64,000 bases of DNA from Ashinkailepas kermadecensis. Taxonomy: Eukaryota > Arthropoda > Thecostraca > Neolepadidae. Each line of letters opens with the position of its first letter. Position 1 is the stretch's first letter. A program made the translations under genes and the position numbers. This document shows, piece after piece, positions 31,621 to 39,885 of the stretch. The DNA lies in the NCBI GenBank assembly GCA_034440615.1, contig JAOTOM010003918.1, positions 62,001 through 126,000 of the forward strand, read 5' to 3'. A model generated the notes under the pieces. That model did not search any database. It saw only the letters and a list, made by a program, of their open reading frames with translations, and had not been told where the DNA came from.

Positions 31621-32870
31621 CAGGCCAAATAACAGTACGATTTTTGGGGCTTCGATGCGATTTTTAGGGGTCCCAGTGCGACTTTTCGCGCCAAGGCACG
31701 TAATGCCGGGGACCCAACTCCAGTTGTCTGGGCTCGATGTGATTTTTGTGGATCTTTGCTGGATTTTTTTTAAAAGTCAGGATCCCGGCCTGATTTTTCG
31801 CGCCCCTGCTGCCATGTTTGGGTATCCCGCCTCGATTTTTCGAGCTCCGGTACGATTTATTTTCTGGGCCGTACGCGATTTGTGAAGGTATCTGGCGCTA
31901 TGTTCGGTGCTTCAGAACCATTTTATCTGACTCTGACATTTATTTTTTCGGAATCCCTCCTTATTTTGGAAGGCACCAGCTTGATTTTTTTTGGGCTGGT
32001 ACCTTTGCGATTTTTGTGGTCACACTGTGCTTATATGGGACCCTAGACGCCAATTTTTGGGAGCCCCGACGTGAATTCTTTATGCCCAGACCAAAATTTT
32101 GGGATCACTGACGGGAATTGTGGGTCCCGAGCGCGATATTTTGGGGACCGGTTGGAGTTTGCGGGGCGCGTTGTACTGAGCTCTGTCCCCAATGCGATTT
32201 TGGCGATTCCTGTTGCACATTTTCGGGCCTCAGAGCGAGTTTTCTGGGGACCGCTGGTTTTATTTGGAGACCCCTACGCGAATTCTGGTGAACCGACGCA
32301 AATTTTGGTGGCCCCGGCATGATTCTTTGGAGCTTGCCATTCAAGGGGGGGGGGAGGAGTGGCAGCTGGAACTTTTGTGGCCTGGAGCGACAATTTGTGG
32401 CTCCAGTGTGATCTTCAAGGGCTGCGACGCGACTTTTTTTTAAATTCAAGTGTGAGCTTTTGGGCTCCGACGTCATTTGCTTGGATCCCATACGCGAGTT
32501 TTAGCGGCCTCGACACTTCTTGAAGGTCCAACACGTTTTGGGGACTTTTGGCGTTATGGTTGGAGCCCCAGGGTGATTATCCATGTCCGGATTGTTTTTC
32601 GTTTCCCAGTCTCCATTTGCTATGGTCCCGATGAGACTCTTGGGGCTCGGTACGACCTGTCGTGTCCCTAACCTGATTTTCAGGTCCCGGGCATGACTTT
32701 TTGATATCCCCCGGGTTCAGCGTGATTTTCAGGGGCTCCAGCTCTTTTGAGGCTCAAATCGTGATTTTCAAGTACCCCGGCTCGACTTTGTTTTGGCGAC
32801 CCCAGTGTGATTTTCATCAGCCCAGACGCGAACTTTTGAGGCACCGAACGTAATATTACGGCATGGAAGT
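31621..32870. repeat. Degenerate short-period array (GCGATTTTTGGGGnCCC type)
   Basis: For 1.25 kb the sequence repeats a loose unit of roughly 28-40 bp: a pyrimidine-poor GCGATTTTT or TGATTTTC core, then GGGG(T/C)CCC or CCCCGG, then (G/C)C(G/A)CGA. Individual units are highly diverged and of unequal length. Open frames within it are compositional. It is probably an ancient minisatellite. Confidence 0.65.
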
Positions 32871-33277
32871 GGCGACTTCCCCCGCTGCCCCCCCCACCCC
32901 CAGGTGGCGACGCCCCTGGTTACAACAGGTAGCTCGCTGGATTCCCTCTGCGTGCTTACATTCTCAATAAATAGTAGTGCTGGACCTCGGGCGTGGGCGG
33001 GTGGAAATTGGTTGGATGCAAAGAGGATGCAAATGGATGACCGTTGTTCTACTCATATATACTTTTTTTTTATAAATTCTTTGCAGGATTTGCTGAACTA
33101 AAATTGTGCAATCCGGAGTATGGTTGGGTTCGAGTATTTATCTTCCAATGGTTTAGTGACCTGACTACACGGCAGGCTTAGTGCATACCCAGATGCTCGC
33201 ACTTTTCTAACCGTTTACAGGTCAAAACATAAATAGCGAATACTACGAAGGATGTGACATTTGCATATATAAAAGCA
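32871..33277. other. No gene recognised; possible decayed transposon end
   Basis: AGGGGCGTCGCCACCTGGGG (minus strand, near 32,900-32,925), next to C-runs, resembles the GGCGNAGCCA plus G-run ends of many animal DNA transposons. The remainder is unrecognised. Confidence 0.35.
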
Positions 33278-33290
33278 CAGCCAAGGGCCG

Positions 33291-33451
33291 TTGGTTGGTT
33301 ATTGGTATTACGACACGTCGACCGTTGAGTCATGTAGCGTCGCCAATCTCTCACGCCGATTGGTCGCGGGCGAAGAGTAGCGACAGGTGAGACTCGAACC
33401 CACAACCTTTCGATTGTGAGACGAGCATCTTACCCCTAGACCACTCGTCCC
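33291..33451 (-). mobile_element. tRNA-Val-like SINE with 13/14-bp target duplication
   Basis: A full-length copy with the same head, anticodon loop and body as at 10,838 and 29,713. CAGCCAAGGGCCG (33,278-33,290) and CAGCCAAGGGGCCG (33,452-33,465) flank it and differ by one inserted G. Confidence 0.9.
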
Positions 33452-33465
33452 CAGCCAAGGGGCCG

Positions 33466-34056
33466 TCATCCCCTTAGCAACCAAAAAGACATGAGATCAA
33501 ACAAGAAATTTGGAGATTCCCACCGCGCAAAACCAAAAATTTTCGACGCTTCAAGCGCAACAAAAGCGTTTTCAATGTCATGTCATTTTTTAAGTCAGCC
33601 CCCACTTTAGAGGATCCTGGCTGCGCCACTGAACATATGTACCATTACATTCCAACATATATTGTGGCATTACGGGGAATAGACAATCTCGTAATGGTTA
33701 CCGGTCCGTGGGTGAGAAAAACGAATGTTCTAAAGGCATTGAAAGACGATCCGATATCTGTCCCCCTAACTGTCGTCCGCATTGCGTAATCTTCTTGTAC
33801 TAACAAAGGTATAATGCGCGAATACCGCTGTACCACATAGGTACAGCGGTAGCTGTACCACATAGGTACAGCGGTACGATACAGAACTACAAAGAGCATT
33901 GTCCAATTGGTGTGTTGGGTCGATATATAGGCCTGGACATGCTTGAGGCCTCAAAATGCTCAAAATATTTCGAACGTTGATGTGAGTTATATGTCATAAC
34001 TAAGAGTATATTCAGATACGTTGGAATGGTAATGGCCGGCACACCTGTTCCGACAT
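33466..34056. other. No gene recognised; transposon-end-like motif
   Basis: CAGTGGCGCAGCCAGGATCC (minus strand, 33,612-33,631) resembles a DNA transposon terminus, and a near-identical string lies at about 61,480-61,500. ATATATTGTGG occurs at 33,654 and at 34,055. No coding family is visible. Confidence 0.45.
33823..33876. repeat. Tandem 25-bp hairpin duplication
   Basis: A perfect 25-bp tandem repeat (33,827-33,851 and 33,852-33,876). Each unit is itself a stem, GCTGTACC-ACATA-GGTACAGC. The first hairpin extends to a 12-bp stem (33,823-33,834 with 33,840-33,851). Confidence 0.9.
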
Positions 34057-34144
34057 ATATTGTGGTGAGCCTTTGAAAATGTTTCGACTGGCGTCGTGAG
34101 AAGATTCACGACCCCAACCCAGCCTTTTTCAAGGCTCACAATAT
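34057..34144. repeat. Cruciform-like inverted repeat with inner hairpin
   Basis: The outer arms (34,057-34,079 and 34,125-34,144; ATATTGTG...GAGCCTTTGAAAA against its complement) enclose an inner perfect hairpin GTCGTGA-GAAGAT-TCACGAC (34,093-34,112). On the minus strand CAGTCGAAACATTTTC lies beside the outer stem. It may be a small non-autonomous element. No flanking duplication was identified. Confidence 0.7.
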
Positions 34145-34329
34145 CCGTTTGAGTAGTCGCAGTGATACGGCTTACGGGTTATTACTATTTCAACATATTA
34201 CGAATGGTTTTTTTAAAATCAGTAGCATGGGAATCAGGCTTACAATATCAGCATTTCGCTTCAATCTGCAACAGTTCTGGAAATTTGCAGCTCCGTTCTG
34301 GGCTCGATCTCAAAGCCCCGCGCTGTAAC
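34145..34329. other. Unassigned sequence before the homopolymer zone
   Basis: No LTR similarity to 42,835-43,443 is visible, so the expected 5' LTR is not here. Confidence 0.4.
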
Positions 34330-34529
34330 AAACCCCCAGGCACCCCCCCAAAAACCACCCCCCCCACCCCCCAAAAAACGCCCCCCCCCCCCCCAAAAAA
34401 ACCCGCGGGGAAGAGGGGACAGGCCGGGGGGGAGGGGAGAAAGAAAAAAAAACAAAAAAGAAAAGAGAACGGGGAGCCCCCCGCGCCCCCCCCCACAAAA
34501 AAAAAAACAAAAAAAAAAAAAAAAAAAAA

Positions 34530-34575
<46 letters not shown>

Positions 34576-34576
34576 A
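34330..34576. other. Homopolymer-rich stretch, probably poor consensus
   Basis: Long alternating C-, A- and G-runs, ending in over 60 nearly pure A, replace the expected 5' LTR and N-terminal gag. Similar runs lie just past the 3' LTR (43,444-43,640). This pattern suggests an error-prone or collapsed assembly rather than real sequence. Confidence 0.6.
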
Positions 34577-35248
34577 ATGGAGTCGATTCAGAACTACTCC
34601 GAGAGAATTATTTCACTAGCCAAGGAAGCTTATACAGACATTGATAGCCCCGCTACCCAACAAATTTTGTTAGATGTGTTCAACAAAGGAGTACAAAGCC
34701 AACAGCTAGCAGAAAAATTATATAGGCATACCTTTCAGACCCTTGAGGAGGCAATTCAATTCGCTGTGCATGAACAGCAACTGCTTAAAACATTTTTATT
34801 ATGTAGAGGATCAACGAAAACGGACGAGGAACCCATGGAAGTTGATATGGTACAAAGCGGAAATGAACGGTTGGACAAAATCGAGAAACTGGTAGTATCC
34901 CTAGGGGAGACTGTATCAAAACTGGCAGCTCAAAAATTAGACCCCCCAAAACCACAAGTCCAGCCTCTATTAGGACCACGTGTATTCACCCCGACCTATC
35001 CACCATACCCGCGACCACCAAGACCGTACGTTCCCCGACCCAACTATGGACCTCCAATGCCGCGCCCCTCTTTCGGCCCCGCGACGTGGAGACCTCGACC
35101 GCCAAACCCGCCTAATCCCTCGTATCAATGGACCCCGGACGGCCGACCCATTTGTCACCGATGCACCAAGGTGGGTCACGTGGGATGGCAGTGTCGTTCC
35201 TGCCCAACGCCCCCTAGAGAAACGGGAAACTGCCGAGCTCTGCTGTGA
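34577..35248 (+). pseudogene. gag: Gypsy-type gag, C-terminal part (capsid end and nucleocapsid)
   Basis: There are 223 codons to TGA 35,246-35,248. The N-terminus (SIQNYSERIISLAKEAY) corresponds to the C-terminal half of a retrotransposon capsid, so the first ATG in the frame is internal and the true start is lost in the poly(A)-rich stretch before it. A Pro/Tyr/Arg-rich linker precedes one zinc knuckle, CHRCTKVGHVGWQC (CX2CX4HX4C), which would bind genomic RNA. The stop lies 16 nt after a GGGAAAC slippery site that would give access to the protease frame. Confidence 0.8.
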
Positions 35249-35592
35249 ACGACCACCACGGTAGAGCTAGAGCTAATTGGAATCAGAAACCACAGAGTAA
35301 GGAAAGAAAAAACATCCGTAGGAAGCGAAACCCGCAGAAACAGAAATTGAACCACAAAAATGTCCAGCACGTTCGTGTTAAACCCAACACTCCCATGTGC
35401 TGGATCAAAGTCGGAAATCAAACGGCTTATACGCTCGTTGACACAGGAGCAGATATTTCCCTAATCTCAAAGGAACTTTTTGATAAAATCACAAAAAAAC
35501 AGACTCAGATTTTCAGAGGACCAAAAAGATCGCATCCCACTCATTTCAGCAAGCGGGCATCGTTTGAAAAACATTGGTGTAGGAACATTTAG
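35218..35592 (+). pseudogene. pro: Gypsy-type aspartic protease, N-terminal part of pol
   Basis: After a basic, Lys/Arg/Gln-rich lead (RRKRNPQKQK) the catalytic block LVDTGADISLISKELF appears at about 35,437-35,484, the DTG signature of retropepsins that mature gag and pol. The frame then breaks between about 35,490 and 35,530, close to an A7 run, and continues in the next frame at 35,480-36,469, where the second half (ASGHRLKNIGVGTF, LGNDFLTEFGAKLDF) lies. The frame is reached from gag by -1 slippage. The break could be a real mutation or a homopolymer error. Confidence 0.8.
35224..35268 (+). promoter_or_regulatory. Putative -1 ribosomal frameshift signal (gag to pro)
   Basis: G-GGA-AAC at 35,224-35,230 fits X-XXY-YYZ in the gag frame. 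The protease frame is exactly -1 and is open from 35,218. After a 5-nt spacer, AGCTCT (35,236-35,241) can pair with AGAGCT (35,263-35,268), giving a possible stimulatory stem. GGGAAAC is a known retroviral slippery heptamer. Confidence 0.75.
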
Positions 35593-36469
35593 AGTCGAGA
35601 TGAGTAAATTCAGTAAACCATTCAGCTTTCAAATTGTAGCAGGATTGAAACAACAATGCATGTTAGGAAACGATTTCTTAACGGAGTTCGGAGCAAAATT
35701 AGATTTCGAGAAAAAAGCCTTGTGTATCGAAGGTAGTATGATTCCGCTTCGCCCTCAGCAGCGCACGATTAGCGAAAAGGCGAGTTCGCTAGTCAGGATC
35801 AAAGGACGTACATTTATCCCGGCCAATACGGTCGTGGAGTGTCTAGCAGTTGTGAACAGGGCGCAACTGGTGAATCAAACGTGCTATGTGAGGTCACTGG
35901 ATAACACACCAGACATTTCCGAGGAGCCAGGCTTAATCATAGCCGAGGTAGTGGCAAAACCAGACCGCCATAAGCGACTACCAGTAAGAATTATAAATAC
36001 GTCTACCCGAGACTTCACAATGTATAACAATCAAGTGATCGCCTACGCTGAGAGAATAGATGACTCGGATCTGGAGTATCTTGTTGACATGCCACAAGAC
36101 CTTGACTTAGCCCCGACCACCTCACCCACTGACCCAGTTGAGCAAGCGCGACTGGCTCATCTGACCGACGCTGACAGGGACGATCTCAAACAGCTGTTAC
36201 GAGCCAATGCTGACCTGTTTGCCGCGACTGACGCCGACCTCGGTACAACTGACCTCGCCGAGATGGAGATAGAGACCGATGACCACGCGCCCGTCCGTCA
36301 GCCGCCTTACAAAACGCCGTTTAGCCAACGAAAATATGTGGAGGAACAGATACATATCATGCTAAAGGCTGGTATAATAGAGGAATCCGACAGTCCGTGG
36401 GCCGCGCCCATAGTAATAGTGCGGAAAAAAGACGGTTCGAACGATTCGCAGTCGACTATCGGAAATTAA
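35500..36469 (+). pseudogene. pol: Gypsy-type pol: protease C-terminus, linker and RT start
   Basis: The frame (open from 35,480) carries the flap-distal half of the protease (MLGNDFLTEFG), a linker domain of about 200 residues, and the start of RT: HLTDADRDDLKQLLRANADLF, VRQPPYKTPFSQRKYVEEQ, and GIIEESDSPWAAPIVIVRKKDG. It is lost at about 36,425-36,435 beside an A6 run, and RT continues one frame back. The overlap confirms a single-nucleotide type break rather than a gene boundary. Confidence 0.8.
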
Positions 36470-37785
36470 ACAATATTACGAAGCAAAACAGCTATCCCCT
36501 TCCACTAATAGAAGATATTCTCGCGTCTCTCGGCGGAGCAAACTTCTTCTCATCACTAGATCTAAAGTCAGGATATTGGCAAATCCCAATGGCAAAAGAT
36601 AGCATACCTAAGACAGCCTTTATCTGCTTCATGGGTTTGTGGAACTTCAGAAAAATGCCCTTTGGAATCTGCAACGCTCCGAGCCTCTTTGCTCAAGTGA
36701 TGTCCAAAGTCCTATCTGGAATACAGAATCAATTCGCAACAGCATACATCGACGACATAATAATATATTCAAAAACATTCAAAGAACATCTAGCTCATTT
36801 GGAGGAAGTTTTTCGTCGCCTGCGAAAAGCACAGCTGAAGTTGAAACTATCAAAATGTGAGTTTCTAAAAAAGGAAGTACAATATCTAGGACACGTGGTA
36901 TCAGCCTCTGGCATCAAGCCAAACCCGGAGAAGGTAGAAGCTATACAGTACATGGCAGCTCCGACTACCGTGAAAGGAGTCCGATCATTTATCGGCATGT
37001 GTTCTTACTATCGACGTTTCATCCCTAAATTTAGCCAAATTGCCACACCACTGATTGACTTAACGAGGAAACATGCAACCTTCATTTGGACAGATGATTG
37101 CGAAAACGCTTTCACAACATTAAAACACAAGCTGGCTTCTGCACCAGTACTGGCTTACCCAGATGTCACTAAAGACTATAAATTGTATACCGACGCCTCA
37201 CTGAGAGCGGTAGGAGCAGTTTTAGTACAGGAACACAATGGTGAAGAGAAAGTGATCCAATATTTGTCTAAACAACTTAACGAAACACAACAAAAATGGC
37301 CAATCGTTCAATTGGAAGCTTATTCCTGCATTTACGCAGTCTCAAAATTACGTCAATATTTGCTGGGATCAAAATTCACCATCCTGACTGATCACAGACC
37401 ACTTACATTTTTAAATCTTTCAGAGATGAAAAACCCAATGCTACAGAGATGGGCTATCATGCTTTCCGAGCACAACTGTGAAATTGTGTACATTAAAGGC
37501 TCAAAGAACATCGTCGCAGATCACCTCAGCCGAATGAGTGAAACCAATCAGAAAATAAATGTAATCGATTCCGACCACGTTCCCATGGGAGACTTCAAGG
37601 GAACCGAATTCAGTAAACCGGAGGAAGAGTTGAGTCGAGAAGAAAAATTCAAGGATGTATTAGTAAGGTGGGAAAATATTGAGAAGCTCCAGAAAACAGA
37701 CGAGGAAATAGGAAAAATTCGGAAAATAATAAACGATAAAATCACACAGACTATAAAGATCTCGTATTACATTATATGGAGTTAG
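36397..37785 (+). pseudogene. pol: Gypsy-type reverse transcriptase and RNase H
   Basis: RT blocks appear in order: FAVDYRKLN, SLDLKSGYWQIPM, FRKMPFGICNAPSLF, AYIDDIIIYS (catalytic YIDD at 36,745-36,756) and LGHVVSASGIKPNP, then the tether and RNase H with LYTDASLRAVGAVL (Asp), QLEAYSCIYAV (Glu), LTDHRPL (Asp) and NIVADHLSRM (Asp). Both Asp pairs are intact. It copies element RNA into DNA inside particles. The frame ends at 37,785 after another shift near an AAAA run at about 37,737-37,740, past which the integrase frame continues. Confidence 0.9.
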
Positions 37786-39680
37786 ACAAACTCATTTATA
37801 AAATTAGCAAAGGACCACGCTGTGGACCGTTCCCTGGACTACAATTATGCGTGCCAAAATGTTTGAGACAAGAATTACTTAAAGAATTTCATGAAGGCTT
37901 CTTTGCCGGACATATGGGGTTGACAAAGACGTATGAGAAACTGAAGTTTAGATATTATTGGAGTGGTATGTGGCGAGATACTGTAGTATACATAAAAGCT
38001 TGTGTATTGTGCACAGGACGACGAGCAAAGGCAGCTCCAGCCCCAATGCAGGACATGCCCGTGCCACATTACCCGTCCGAAATGATAGGAATTGACACTT
38101 GTGGCCCATATCCAGAAACGGAAAACGGTAACCGGTACGTAATTACCATTGTCGATCACTTCTCCTCATGGCCGGAAAGTTTCTGCACATCAAGAAAGGA
38201 CGCCAAAACGGTTGCCAAACTCCTTCTGGAGGAAATTATCCCACGACGCTCTTGCCCACGAATAATCCTTTCCGACCGAGGCACGGAATTTCTAAATACA
38301 ATAGTTGAGGAACTAGAAACATGCCTGAACATTCGACATATCCGTACCAGTGCATACCACCCATCTGTAAATGGTAAATTCGAGAGGTATCATAAGGTAC
38401 AAAACGATATCTTAGCCAAATCAATTAACCTGAACCAAAACGACTGGGACACAAAAATACCTGCTACCTTAGCTGCCTACCGAACAGCAAACATTGGAAG
38501 TTCAGGAACAATATCACCCTTCTTCACGCTATACGGTCGTGACCCCGTCCTCCCTTTAGATAATTTATTGCAACCCAAAGTTAAATACTACGGAGACGAC
38601 TACGTACCAAAAATGTTAGCCAATTTACATGAAGCCTATAGTCACGTGAAGAACCACATCGTGGCCAGTCACGAAAATAATAAAGTTTATGCAGACCGAA
38701 AAGCAAAACCACGTAGTTTTAAAATAGGAGACCCAGTGTACTATTACGACACTACAGTGCTTCCTGGTAATTCACCCAAATTCGCCTTGCCGTGGAAACC
38801 GTATTTTAGAGTAATTAAGCAGGTGAGCGCTGTTAATTATGTTATTCGAAGTCAAGTTACGGGAAAAACTCGCCTGGTACACGTACAAAAACTACGTTTA
38901 GCTGACCCCACAACCGCCTGGGAACCCACGAAGGATGTAGATGAGCCAATTAATCTGAAGTATATCAATAAACGGTCTAAACCCGACCGTCTCACTCCCG
39001 AACGCATCCAGCCATCAAGGCTAGCTAAGCGCGCAGAAGCTGAACTCAGCCAGCAGCCAAGTTGTGGCTATGAGCTCATGGACACGGACTGGCCAGTAGG
39101 GTCAGCAGACGATGACGTCGACATGCCGACACGGGCCCCAGACATAACTGGCACAAGGCCAGACCCGCCGGTCGAGACAGGCCGACGAGAAGCTGAATCA
39201 TCACCCACCCAGTTAGCCGAACCAAGTCAACTCCCAGGTACTAGTGAGTCTGAGGATGACTTACCGCTGGCCGAATTAGCCCAGCGGTTAGCAAAACGTC
39301 AATTGCCCACGTCTAGCGAATCGGAGAATGAAAAGTCGCAGCCACGCACAACGAAATGCACAAAACTTCAGAGTAGTGACTCGGAAGACAATGTACCTCT
39401 AGCAGAATTAGCCCTTCGTTTGAGAGAATCAGCAGAGAGCCCACCAGGTGTTGCTCCAGAAAAACGGCCATTAGAACTAACGTCAGACGATGATTGCCCT
39501 CCCGACAAACTGCAGATATATGAGGATACGTCATCTACAGAGTACGATGCAGACGTGGAATCTATAAGCTTGAAGCAACGTAAAACTTCGGCATTAGTAG
39601 CTTTTGCGGAGAAACAGAACGCAATGTTGATGGCACAGATGAAAACGCAGATGGAAATGTTTACGTCGATGTGGGAATAG
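37750..39680 (+). pseudogene. pol: Gypsy-type integrase with long acidic C-terminal extension
   Basis: The frame (ATG at 37,776; sequence in frame from about 37,750) has an HHCC zinc domain (FHEGFFAGHMG...CVLC), then the catalytic core: IGIDTCGP (Asp), ILSDRGTEF (Asp) and NGKFERYHK (Glu), with exactly 35 residues between the second Asp and Glu. A GPY/F-like strand-rich domain follows (IGDPVYYYDT to HVQKLRLADP). The last 230 or so residues are acidic and Ser/Pro-rich with an internal duplication, SESEDDLPLAELAQRL and SDSEDNVPLAELALRL (39,245-39,300 and 39,379-39,430). The chromodomain that some gypsy integrases carry here is absent. It ends MWE at 39,680. Confidence 0.9.
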
Positions 39681-39885
39681 TCAGTAATGATGTATAATGT
39701 GTACCAGTGAGTCACGACAATTGGTATGACGTGTTGATAACAGGCTCAGTGAAGCAACCATTTGGTGACGCGGTGACGTCATCTTTAATATAATGCGCAA
39801 TACCGGTACGAAGCGTATCGAGTGAGACGCCGTGTCGATCACTCAACTGCTGTCTCCTGTGACACCAGTACTACTCTGTTACAGA
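39681..39885 (+). promoter_or_regulatory. Pol-env spacer with probable env splice acceptor
   Basis: TACTACTCTGTTACAG (39,870-39,885) is a pyrimidine-rich tract followed by CAG/A, immediately before ATG 39,886. Env in errantiviruses and retroviruses is made from a spliced RNA, so this is a good candidate 3' splice site. The donor would lie in the missing 5' region. Confidence 0.5.
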
